A DNA stretch of 7,520 nt from a candidate division BRC1 bacterium ADurb.BinA292 (GTDB lineage: Bacteria; Sumerlaeota; Sumerlaeia; MVZB01): positions 1-7,520 of the forward strand of contig MVZB01000162.1 in NCBI GenBank assembly GCA_002068205.1, given 5' to 3'. Positions 1-7,320 of the stretch are shown piece after piece. How positions within the stretch are numbered: the stretch's first letter is position 1; the number at the start of each line of letters is the position of its first letter. The notes below the pieces were generated by a model, which was given only the letters and a program-made list of their open reading frames with translations, ran no database searches and was not told the origin of the DNA. The position numbers were made by a program, and so were the translations under genes.

Positions 1-305
1 TCGTCCCACTTGTCCTTCCGGCGCTCGAGCCGGTCAATCCGCCATTCCTGCTCCTTGATCTGGTCGTACTGGTGGCCGACGACGCCGCCCAGGCCGGCGC
101 CGGCCACGCCGCCGACAATCGCGCCGGTGGCGGTATTGTCGCTCTGGCTGCCGACCATCCCCCCCAGGACGGCGCCGGTTCCAGCGCCGACGGCGGCGCC
201 GGTCGTCGCCCCCGGGTGTTTGCGAACGGTTTCACAGCCGGTCGTCCCCAACATCAACGTCAGCGCGAGCGCGGTGGTCGTCAGGATGGTTCTGGTGCGA
301 TTCAT
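1..305 (-). CDS. Glycine-zipper lipoprotein, partial (3' end outside window)
   Basis: This is probably a small outer-membrane or envelope lipoprotein of the glycine-zipper / 17-kDa-surface-antigen-like type. 101 residues are visible and the C-terminus is lost at the window edge. The N-terminus has basic residues (R3, R5), a hydrophobic stretch, and a lipobox-like TTGC with the candidate lipidated Cys at residue 24. Two glycine zippers follow, each with five glycines spaced exactly four apart: G36/40/44/48/52 and G61/65/69/73/77. The rest is a charged, probably helical stretch (about 80-101) rich in E, R, K and D. The ATG start is supported by a strong GGGAGGAG ribosome-binding site about 5-6 bases upstream. 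It lies on the same strand as the ABC transporter genes but 215 bp after them, so it is probably a separate unit. Such proteins sit in the envelope and are thought to self-associate or insert in membranes through the zipper helices. The exact role here is unknown. Confidence 0.85.
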   Translation of the reverse strand, partial: MNRTRTILTTTALALTLMLGTTGCETVRKHPGATTGAAVGAGTGAVLGGMVGSQSDNTATGAIVGGVAGAGLGGVVGHQYDQIKEQEWRIDRLERRKDKWD

Positions 306-520
306 GATGACTCCTCCCTGGAAAAACGAAACCGGGGGATCGATCCGGTTCCCGAGGTCTGCCGATTCAGACGCCGGCCGGGGCGGTTTTGTTCCGAGGA
401 ATTGAGGGGGCGTTTTTTTGGAGGAACCGGTGGGAATCAAGGGACAGAAAAGGACATAAGGGACATAAAACGATCGCCCGGGTCGAAGAGTGGGGCCGGA
501 TTCCGTCTTGCTTTCGCGTC
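306..520. other. Intergenic region between lipoprotein gene and ABC operon 3' end
   Basis: No convincing gene lies here. It contains the GGGACATAA-type repeat at 441-470. A small perfect dyad, GTCTG-CCGATT-CAGAC, lies at 357-372. Next to it is a 4-bp stem (CGCC at 372-375 with GGCG at 382-385) followed by GTTTTG. A run of seven T lies at 413-419. None of these forms a convincing intrinsic terminator for the minus-strand ABC operon, because the U-tract would have to follow the hairpin on that strand. I could not recognise a promoter for the lipoprotein gene. Confidence 0.5.
441..470 (+). repeat. Degenerate short tandem repeat, GGGACATAA type, copy 1
   Basis: Three units of 9-10 bp stand in a row: GGGACAGAAA (441-450), AGGACATAA (451-459) and GGGACATAAAA (460-470), followed by CG. 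The same unit, in the same orientation and also ending in an A-run then CG, occurs at 3302-3321. The two copies therefore flank the two ABC transporter genes. It is A/G-rich and stands out from the surrounding GC-rich DNA. It looks like a dispersed intergenic repeat family; its function is unknown. Confidence 0.6.
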
Positions 521-1540
521 CTACCGCCGGCGGATCCGTTGAAGCAGGACGGCGGCGACGATGATCGCGCCGGTCAGCATCAGCCGGCTCGCCTCGCCCG
601 CCGCATTGATACTGAGGATTTTTTCCATGTAGCCGATCGTGAGCGTCCCGATCAGCGTCAGCAGGATGCCGCCGCGGCCGCCCATCAGGCTGGTGCCGCC
701 GATGACGACGATCGCGATGGCCTTCAGTTCATACGTCGCGCCGGCCTCGGGGTCGCCCTGATACTCCTGCGCGGCCTGGCAGATACCGGCGACGGCGGAG
801 AAAAACCCGGCCAGGCCGTAGGCCAGCAGTTTCATCCGCGCCACCGGCACGCCCGACAGGCGCGCCGCCTCCTCGTTGCCGCCGATGGCGTAGAGGTAGC
901 GGCCCCAGCGCAACCGCGCCAGCACGACGTGCGAGATCAGCAGGCAGGCCAGGAAGATCAGTGTCACGACGGCGAGGTTGCCGTTCAGGATCCGCTGATC
1001 GATGAGGCCGTGGATCGCCGGCATGTCGAGCGCGACATAGCCCTCGGGCGTCTGGACATAATTGGAGACTTTCATGCCGTGGCTGACGAATTTCGCCAGG
1101 CCGCGGGCGAAGACCATCATCGCCAGCGTGGCGATGAACGGCTGGATGCCGAAGGCGGCGATCAGCGCGCCCGAGACGGCGCCGAGCAACGCGCCGATCG
1201 CCAGGCAGGCCGGAATCGCGAGCCAGGGGCTCCAGCCGTGGTGAATGCTGAGGATTGAAAAGGCGACGGCGATGAAACCCAGGACGCTGCCGACCGACAG
1301 ATCGATGCCCGCCGTGATAATGACGAGCGTCATCCCGCAGGCGAGGATGCCGTAGACCGAGGAATGGCGCAGCATGTCGCGATGGGTGGCCCAGCGGAAG
1401 AAAGCGCCGTCGGCGTTGAAATAGAGACCGAGGCAGAAGACGAGGACGAGCGCCAGCAGCGCGCGGACATGGGGATAGCCCAGCCAGCGGAGCATTCGCG
1501 AGCGGCCGTTCGCGCCGGCCGCGTCAGTCGATCTTGCCAT
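521..1540 (-). CDS. CUT2-family sugar ABC transporter permease (RbsC/XylH-like)
   Basis: This is the inner-membrane permease of a carbohydrate-uptake (CUT2, ribose/xylose/galactose-type) ABC importer, 339 residues, a normal length for the family. Family hallmarks are AGIDLSVGS (77-85), the cytoplasmic loop AIGGNEEAARLSG (218-230) that contacts the ATPase, and the C-terminal block with YELKAIAIVVIGGTSLMGG (270-288). Hydrophobic segments are spread through the chain, including about 26-41, 64-76, 106-130, 188-208, 240-255, 290-305 and 320-334. The open frame continues far upstream, but the ATG at 1540 is the right start. It has a GGGGGGAG ribosome-binding site about 9 bases upstream, gives a typical CUT2 permease N-terminus, and the longer frame would be antisense-like shadow over the ATPase gene. 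It lies 65 bp after the ATPase gene, so the two are surely co-transcribed. The exact sugar cannot be read from the permease. Confidence 0.95.
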   Translation of the reverse strand: MARSTDAAGANGRSRMLRWLGYPHVRALLALVLVFCLGLYFNADGAFFRWATHRDMLRHSSVYGILACGMTLVIITAGIDLSVGSVLGFIAVAFSILSIHHGWSPWLAIPACLAIGALLGAVSGALIAAFGIQPFIATLAMMVFARGLAKFVSHGMKVSNYVQTPEGYVALDMPAIHGLIDQRILNGNLAVVTLIFLACLLISHVVLARLRWGRYLYAIGGNEEAARLSGVPVARMKLLAYGLAGFFSAVAGICQAAQEYQGDPEAGATYELKAIAIVVIGGTSLMGGRGGILLTLIGTLTIGYMEKILSINAAGEASRLMLTGAIIVAAVLLQRIRRR

Positions 1541-1576
1541 GCCTCGATTCTCCCCCCGAACCAGTACGAAATGGAC

Positions 1577-1596
1577 GGCCCCATCGCAAACGGGCC
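1577..1596 (-). other. Small inverted repeat between ATPase and permease genes
   Basis: The arms GGCCC (1577-1581) and GGGCC (1592-1596) are perfectly complementary around a 10-nt loop. They lie in the 65-bp gap between the ATPase stop and the permease start. No T-tract follows on the coding strand, so it is not a terminator. It could be a weak intra-operonic mRNA hairpin, or chance in GC-rich DNA. Confidence 0.25.
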
Positions 1597-1605
1597 GGCG
1601 CGGGC

Positions 1606-3180
1606 TCAGGCGGCATCCTCCCCGGTGCCGCCCATGGCGGCCCGCAGGACGCGCTCCTGGGTGGCTTCGCCGCGCTGAAAACAGGCCGTCACGCGCCCGC
1701 GATGCAGCACCAGAATCCGGTCGCTCAGGGCCAGCAATTCGGGCATCTCGGAGGTGATGAGCAGGATCGCGTAGCCTTCGGCCGACCAGGCATCCATCAG
1801 GCGGTAGATTTCCTGCTTGGCGCCGACGTCGACGCCGCGGGTCGGCTCGTCGAGCAGCAGGACGCGCGGTCCCGCCTCCAGCCATTTGGCAAGCGCGACC
1901 TTCTGCTGATTGCCGCCGGAGAGGGACTGGACCTCCAGATCGAGGTCGGCGGCGCGGATGTCGAAGCGTTCGCGCAGCCGCGCGGCGGCGGCCCGCTCGC
2001 GCCGCTCGCGCAGCCAGCCCCCCGGCGAGAGCCGCGGCAGCGAGGCCAGCGTGATGTTGTGCGTGATGCTCATCCCCAGCACCAGCCCGGTTGTTTTGCG
2101 GTCGTTGGTCAGCAGCGCGAGCCCGCGGCGGATGGCATGGCCCGGCGAGCGCGGCGTATAGGGCCGGCCATGCAGCTCGATCCGGCCGGCGCGCGGGCGG
2201 CCGCGCGCGCCGAACAGACCCCAGAGCAGGTCGCTGGCCCCCGAACCCTGCAACCCGCCGAGGCCGACGATCTCGCCGGCGCGCAACTCGAAGCCGACAC
2301 GGTCGACCACCGGCAACGGCAGCCCATGGGGATCGTCCAGGGTCAGCTCCTCGACGCGGAGCAGGACCGGCCCGGGATGGGGGGTATGGCGGGGAAACTG
2401 CTCGCCGATTTCGCGGCCGACCATCCACTGAACAAGCCGGGGCGGAGGAAGCTCGGCGGCCGGAGCCGTGCCGACGAACCGGCCGTCACGCAGGACCGTC
2501 AGCCGGTCGGCAATCCGGTGGATCTCCTCCATCTTGTGCGAGATGTACACGATCGCGACGCCGCGGCGCTTCAGCTCGGCGATCAGCGCGAACAGCCGCT
2601 CGACTTCCGGCTCGGTGAGCGCGCTGGTCGGTTCGTCCATCACGAGGATGCGGACTTCCGCCGCCAGCGCCTTGGCGATCTCGATCATCTGCTGGAGCGA
2701 AATCGGCAGGCGCTCGACGGTCGACTCGGCATCGACGTTCAGCCCGAGCTGATCGAGGATTTGTTGCGCCCGGCGGCGCTGCCGGCGGCGCATGACCCAC
2801 GGCAGCGCGCCGGTCCAGACCGTTTCGCGGCCCAGAAAGATGTTGTCGGCGACGCTCATCGAGGGGATCAGCGAGAGTTCCTGATGGATGACGGCGATGC
2901 CGCGCGCGGCGGCGTCCTGGGGCGAGGCAAAGCGGACGGGGCGGCCGTCCAGCTCGATGCGGCCGTCGTAATCGCGATGGACGCCGGCGAGGATCTTGAT
3001 CAGCGTGCTTTTGCCGGCGCCGTTTTCGCCGGCCAGAATGTGGACCTCGCCGGGCAACAGCTCCAGATGGACGTCGTGCAGCGCGCGCACCCCGCCGAAC
3101 GATTTGCCGATGCCCTGCATGCGCAGGATGGGGGTTACGGCGGGCGATGAGGCGGGCGACGATGGGACGGCGGCGGACAT
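1606..3180 (-). CDS. CUT2-family sugar ABC transporter ATPase, two NBDs (RbsA/XylG-like)
   Basis: This is the cytoplasmic ATPase that powers sugar import through the adjacent permease. It has 524 residues and two tandem nucleotide-binding domains, as is usual for RbsA, XylG and MglA. NBD1 has Walker A GENGAGKST (51-59), Q-loop Gln100, a degenerate signature LPISLQQ (158-164), Walker B ILVMDEP (178-184) and H-loop His215. NBD2 has a degenerate Walker A GGLQGSGAS (308-316) with no Lys, a canonical signature LSGGNQQ (420-426), Walker B VLLLDEPTRGVDVGAKQ (440-456), and Ser477 in place of the H-loop His. This pairing predicts one catalytic and one inactive composite site. The ATG at 3180 is chosen. 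A TTG at 3219 has a GGAG upstream, but it falls inside a putative -12 promoter element and would add an unneeded N-terminal tail. No substrate-binding protein gene adjoins it, unlike most CUT2 operons. Confidence 0.95.
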   Translation of the reverse strand: MSAAVPSSPASSPAVTPILRMQGIGKSFGGVRALHDVHLELLPGEVHILAGENGAGKSTLIKILAGVHRDYDGRIELDGRPVRFASPQDAAARGIAVIHQELSLIPSMSVADNIFLGRETVWTGALPWVMRRRQRRRAQQILDQLGLNVDAESTVERLPISLQQMIEIAKALAAEVRILVMDEPTSALTEPEVERLFALIAELKRRGVAIVYISHKMEEIHRIADRLTVLRDGRFVGTAPAAELPPPRLVQWMVGREIGEQFPRHTPHPGPVLLRVEELTLDDPHGLPLPVVDRVGFELRAGEIVGLGGLQGSGASDLLWGLFGARGRPRAGRIELHGRPYTPRSPGHAIRRGLALLTNDRKTTGLVLGMSITHNITLASLPRLSPGGWLRERRERAAAARLRERFDIRAADLDLEVQSLSGGNQQKVALAKWLEAGPRVLLLDEPTRGVDVGAKQEIYRLMDAWSAEGYAILLITSEMPELLALSDRILVLHRGRVTACFQRGEATQERVLRAAMGGTGEDAA

Positions 3181-3189
3181 GGCCCCCAA

Positions 3190-3199
3190 CGCTATAGCG
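3190..3199. promoter_or_regulatory. 10-bp palindrome in ABC operon leader
   Basis: CGCTATAGCG is a perfect 10-bp palindrome. It ends 10 bp upstream of the chosen ATPase start, inside the leader predicted from the sigma-54-like site at 3230-3215. It could be an operator half-site pair for a dimeric regulator. A palindrome this short may also be chance, and no regulator gene of the LacI or ROK type is in the window. Confidence 0.3.
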
Positions 3200-3214
3200 C
3201 ACGGCGCGGAGGGT

Positions 3215-3230
3215 TGCAAGGGGGTCTCCA
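3215..3230 (-). promoter_or_regulatory. Possible sigma-54 (-24/-12) promoter for ABC operon
   Basis: On the minus strand the site reads TGGAGACCCCCTTGCA. The essential TGG (-24) and TTGCA (-12) blocks are intact and the GG and GC are separated by exactly 10 bases. The CACG half of the -24 block is not matched. Overall, 8 of 12 core positions of TGGCACG-N4-TTGCW fit. The predicted transcript would start near 3205, leaving a leader of about 25 nt before the ATPase ATG. It lies in the intergenic region facing the strong site at 3354-3369. Confidence 0.4.
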
Positions 3231-3233
3231 GAT

Positions 3234-3268
3234 TTCTCGTTTCTCGTGTCTCGTCCCTCGTTCCTCGT
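3234..3268. repeat. Five-copy 7-bp tandem repeat (NNCTCGT / ACGAGNN)
   Basis: Five exactly spaced 7-bp units: TTCTCGT, TTCTCGT, GTCTCGT, CCCTCGT and TCCTCGT. The CTCGT core is invariant and only the first two bases of each unit vary, so the array is not a simple slipped copy. Read on the minus strand it is ACGAGNN repeated. It ends 3 bp from the -24 element of the putative ABC operon promoter and sits between the two divergent promoters. It may be a dispersed intergenic repeat or a multi-site protein-binding array. Confidence 0.75.
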
Positions 3269-3301
3269 GATCGCCCCCAAAACAGGCCCCTGATTTCAGA
3301 A

Positions 3302-3321
3302 GGGACATACGGGACACAAAA
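3302..3321 (+). repeat. Degenerate short tandem repeat, GGGACATAA type, copy 2
   Basis: Two 9-bp units, GGGACATAC (3302-3310) and GGGACACAA (3311-3319), run into AAACG. This matches the array at 441-470 in unit, orientation and A-run plus CG ending. It lies between the two divergent promoters, where activator sites for an NtrC-type regulator would be expected, but its recurrence elsewhere argues for a dispersed repeat family. Confidence 0.6.
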
Positions 3322-3353
3322 ACGGATGGGGGGCCATCGGCGTAGGCGACCAT

Positions 3354-3369
3354 TGGAACGGCCGTTGCA
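3354..3369 (+). promoter_or_regulatory. Sigma-54 (-24/-12) promoter for the kinase/regulator operon
   Basis: TGGAACGGCCGTTGCA matches the consensus TGGCACG-N4-TTGCW at 11 of 12 defined positions, with only C to A after TGG. The -24 GG is at 3355-3356 and the -12 GC at 3367-3368, exactly 10 bases apart. The bases around it (A and T before TGG, T at 3372) also fit the extended consensus. Transcription would start near 3380, giving a leader of about 85 nt before the kinase GTG. The operon encodes an NtrC-type sigma-54 activator, so autoregulation is likely. The 10 spacer bases AACGGCCGTT are themselves a perfect palindrome, which may be coincidence. Confidence 0.75.
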
Positions 3370-3446
3370 CTTTGGAGATCAGGGGAGCCTTTAGGCCCGC
3401 CGGGCGTACGCAGTGGTACAGCCTTCACCCTTTACGGCCCAATCCC

Positions 3447-3462
3447 TGTACGATATCGTGCA
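3447..3462 (+). promoter_or_regulatory. 16-bp dyad next to the kinase start codon
   Basis: TGTACGATATCGTGCA is an inverted repeat with a single mismatched pair, which is a G-U wobble in RNA. The central 10 bp, ACGATATCGT, are a perfect palindrome. It ends 2 bp before the GTG start at 3465. As RNA it would fold into a 6-bp stem with an ATAT loop over the ribosome-binding region. As DNA it could be a regulator site. A competing 6-bp pairing exists between GTACAG (3416-3421) and CTGTAC (3446-3451), which shares bases with this stem. Confidence 0.4.
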
Positions 3463-3464
3463 TC

Positions 3465-4970
3465 GTGGCCTTGCTTCGCCCGACCTCCTCGCTGCGCAGA
3501 ACCGGACTGGGCGCCGGGCTGCTGCTGGTCCTGCTGCTGCTGATCATCTACGGCGCCGGGTGGTACGTCGTCGGCGTCGCCCGGGTTTCCCAGGAGGCCG
3601 AACTGGCGCGCCACCTGCGGGTCCTCGGCGAGCTGGCCCTGCCCGAATTGAGCGACGATGCGCTGGCGCTGGCCGACCTGGCCCTGGATGCGCGCTGGCT
3701 CGCCGGCGAGGACGACCCCGCCAGCGCGCCGCTGCGGGAGATGAGCCCCCGCGCGCGCGCGGTCTACGCGAACTATCTGAGCGAGCGGCGCGTGGCGGCG
3801 CTCGAAGGGTTCGTCGCCCGCGGCGGCCTGGCGCGGCTGCTGGTCCTTGCGCCCGATACGACGGTGCTCTACGACACGGCCGACCCCGAGGCGCTGCTGA
3901 CGCCCTTTGATTACGCGGGCATCGACGGCTTCGAACTGGGGCGGGCGATCGCGGGCGAGGCCGCCGCTTCGCTCGCCTATCAGCGCGGCGACCAGAGCTA
4001 TAAGCGGCTCTATCTGCCGGTTCGCGAGGGGCTGGACGCGACGGGCGGCGAGACGCGCGCCGTGCTGGTGCTGGTGGCCAACCGCGATTACCTGCACGGC
4101 GTGGAGCAGCTTGCGCGGCGGCTGCGGCGCCACGCGCTGCAACTGACGATCCTGACGCTGTTGATCGGCGTGCTGATCTGGCGGCTGATCCGCCGTCAGC
4201 GACGGATCGAAAGCCAGGCGGCGGAGGCCGATCGGCTGGCGGCCCTCGGCTCGCTGGCGGCCGGGTTCGCCCATGAGCTGCGCAACCCGCTGGGGATCAT
4301 CCGCGCGTTCGCGGAAGATCTGGAACGCTCGACGCGCAACGCCGGGGAACCGGCGCGCCGCGCGCAGATCGAGGAAACCTGCCACGACATCGTGGAAGAG
4401 ATCGACCGGATGGATCGGCTGGTGGCGCAATTTCTGGAATATTCGCGGCCGGGGGCGGCGGCGACGCGCGATCGCTCGCGCACGGCCGGCGAGCCGGCGC
4501 GCCTGGGGCGCGACGTGCCGGCGGTGCTCGGGATGCTGCGCGCGGCGGCCCAGAAGCGGCAAGTCGAACTGAACCTGGAGTGGACGCCCGAGGCGGAGCA
4601 GGCCGGCCCGTTGCCGATCGATTCGGGCGCCTTCCGCCAGGTGCTGCTCAACCTGGTGCTCAATGCGCTGGCGGCGGCGCCCGAGCAGACCCGCGTCCGC
4701 GTCCAGTGCGAGGTGACGGACGGCGAAGCGCGGCTGCGCGTGACGGACGAAGGGCCCGGCATCGCCGAGCGCGACCGCACGCGCATTTTTGATCCGTTCT
4801 ATACGACGCGCAGCGACGGGTCGGGGCTGGGACTGACCGTCAGCCGGCGGCTGGTGGCGGAAGCCGGCGGCAGCCTGACGCTCGAAAAGAGGCGCGCGCA
4901 ACCGGGGGCGAGCTTTCTGGTGCGACTGCCGCTCGCGCGACCGGCCGCCGCCCCCGGCGTGAAAGGATGA
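3465..4970 (+). CDS. Membrane sensor histidine kinase (NtrB/ZraS-like)
   Basis: This is the sensor kinase of a two-component pair; it autophosphorylates on His and passes the phosphate to the regulator encoded 3 bp downstream. It has 501 residues from the GTG start. TM1 is at about 15-38, an extracytoplasmic region at about 39-222, and TM2 at about 224-242. The extracytoplasmic part around 124-210 (VLAPDTTVLYDT ... YLPVRE ... AVLVLVANRDYL) looks like a single Cache/PDC-type sensor fold; this is inferred from the pattern. The HisKA H-box is FAHELRNPL with His270. The HATPase has an N-box around N396/N400, G1 DEGPGI (428-433), F-box FDPFYTT (442-448) and G2 GSGLGL (452-457). The frame is open upstream, but the sigma-54 promoter at 3354-3369 excludes the earlier TTG. 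No ATG lies before TM1, and GTG 3465 has no clear ribosome-binding site; TTG 3471 is the alternative. Confidence 0.93.
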   Translation: MALLRPTSSLRRTGLGAGLLLVLLLLIIYGAGWYVVGVARVSQEAELARHLRVLGELALPELSDDALALADLALDARWLAGEDDPASAPLREMSPRARAVYANYLSERRVAALEGFVARGGLARLLVLAPDTTVLYDTADPEALLTPFDYAGIDGFELGRAIAGEAAASLAYQRGDQSYKRLYLPVREGLDATGGETRAVLVLVANRDYLHGVEQLARRLRRHALQLTILTLLIGVLIWRLIRRQRRIESQAAEADRLAALGSLAAGFAHELRNPLGIIRAFAEDLERSTRNAGEPARRAQIEETCHDIVEEIDRMDRLVAQFLEYSRPGAAATRDRSRTAGEPARLGRDVPAVLGMLRAAAQKRQVELNLEWTPEAEQAGPLPIDSGAFRQVLLNLVLNALAAAPEQTRVRVQCEVTDGEARLRVTDEGPGIAERDRTRIFDPFYTTRSDGSGLGLTVSRRLVAEAGGSLTLEKRRAQPGASFLVRLPLARPAAAPGVKG

Positions 4971-4973
4971 CCG

Positions 4974-6374
<1,401 letters not shown>

Positions 6375-6375
6375 G

Positions 6376-7320
6376 ATGCGACAGCAGGCGAGGCGTTGGT
6401 GGAGAATCGGCTGGGCGTGGGCGGCACTGCTGACGCTGGCGCTGAGCGACGGGCTGGCGACGGCGCAGGATCCGCCGCCGTTTCCGCCGCCGGGCCAGGG
6501 CCCGCCGATGGGGGGTCCGCCCGGCGGCGGGGGGCGGTGGCGCTTCCGGGGTGGCGATCCGGGGGGCTTTCCGCCGCCCGGCCCGGGCTTCGCCCGCGAA
6601 GCGGGGCCGATCCAGACCCCGCAGGAACTGGCGACGCTGCTGACGCGACTGGACGATTTGCGCAACCGCTTCGACCAGGTCGAGCGCGAGCGGACGCGGC
6701 TGATGGATGAACTCAATGCGCGCCGGGGAGACGCGCGGGCGGATCACCTGACGCCGGCCGGCCTGCTGGAGCGGCAGACGATCGAGCGGCTGCTGGCCGA
6801 CGTGACGGCGCGCGTGGAGGAAGGCAACCACCTGGTCCGCCAGGCGGCGTTCATGACTGGCCGGCTGATGCGCCAGCGGCACCGCTGGGAATCGTGGCTG
6901 ACGCCCCCGCAGCCGGCGCTCGGCGGCGGTGCCCAGCGGCTGACGGACGCGCTGGCGGCGTTGCGCGCGGAAGGCGAGGCGGGGTTCTGCCGGGCGCTGC
7001 TGGGCGATCCGCTGGGGCAGCTCGCGGCCGGCGCATTGACCGCGGTTGCGCCCCCGTGGTACCGGCCGGCGGACGAGCTGACGTCGCCGACGGAGGCGTT
7101 CGAGGAGGGCGAGCTGCCGCCGTTGCCGCCGCCAGGCTGGGGTCAGGGACGCAACCTCCGGCCGCTGCCGGGCGGGATGCGACGCCGACTGCACGAGCGT
7201 CTGCTGCGGATGGAGCAACGCCAGGAGGAAATCACGGCGATGCTGAACCAGCAGGCGGTGGAAATCGAACGGCTGCGCCTGATCCTGGAACAACTGCCCG
7301 AAACCCCCGAACTGGAATGA
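6376..7320 (+). CDS. Exported Pro/Gly-rich coiled-coil protein of unknown function
   Basis: I do not recognise a family. It has 314 residues. The N-terminus is a signal peptide: basic residues up to R10, a hydrophobic core at about 11-23, and a probable AxA cleavage after A30. Next comes low-complexity Pro/Gly sequence (31-72) with several PPP runs, then a charged helical segment likely to form a coiled coil (82-117). A mostly helical middle (126-222) holds a single mature-chain Cys (C205), followed by a second Pro-rich linker (247-266). A C-terminal coiled coil (268-306), rich in E, Q, R and L, ends the protein. The start has an AGGGAGAGG ribosome-binding site and lies 1 bp after the regulator stop, so it is co-expressed with the two-component system. 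The layout recalls operons where a periplasmic helical protein (such as ZraP or CpxP) accompanies its regulators, but I see no LTxxQ motif or metal site to support homology. Confidence 0.85.
   Translation: MRQQARRWWRIGWAWAALLTLALSDGLATAQDPPPFPPPGQGPPMGGPPGGGGRWRFRGGDPGGFPPPGPGFAREAGPIQTPQELATLLTRLDDLRNRFDQVERERTRLMDELNARRGDARADHLTPAGLLERQTIERLLADVTARVEEGNHLVRQAAFMTGRLMRQRHRWESWLTPPQPALGGGAQRLTDALAALRAEGEAGFCRALLGDPLGQLAAGALTAVAPPWYRPADELTSPTEAFEEGELPPLPPPGWGQGRNLRPLPGGMRRRLHERLLRMEQRQEEITAMLNQQAVEIERLRLILEQLPETPELE

Noticed and set aside
372..390. Stem CGCC/GGCG followed by TTTT as a terminator
   Set aside because: Only four base pairs, and it points along the plus strand where no gene ends. 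The neighbouring genes run on the minus strand.
389..1258. A 289-codon plus-strand open frame opposite the permease
   Set aside because: It is antisense to the permease, with no recognisable motif and shadow-type composition.
1541..2428. N-terminal extension of the permease frame up to 2428
   Set aside because: The extension overlaps the ATPase gene in another frame, is Arg/Pro/Ala-rich noise, and the ATG at 1540 has its own ribosome-binding site and a family-typical N-terminus.
1534..3150. A 538-codon plus-strand open frame opposite the ATPase gene
   Set aside because: It is antisense to the complete ATPase. Its composition (G/D/R/A/Q-rich, no domain) is that of a GC-driven shadow.
3246..3317. 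Long-range inverted repeat GTGTC-TC-GTCCC with GGGAC-ATACGG-GACAC
   Set aside because: Two 5-bp blocks with an unequal internal loop and a 44-nt spacer lying within two repeat arrays. This is more likely a by-product of the repeats than a structure in its own right.
3234..3321. CRISPR-like array
   Set aside because: Units are only 7 or 9 bp with no spacers between them, and no cas genes are present.
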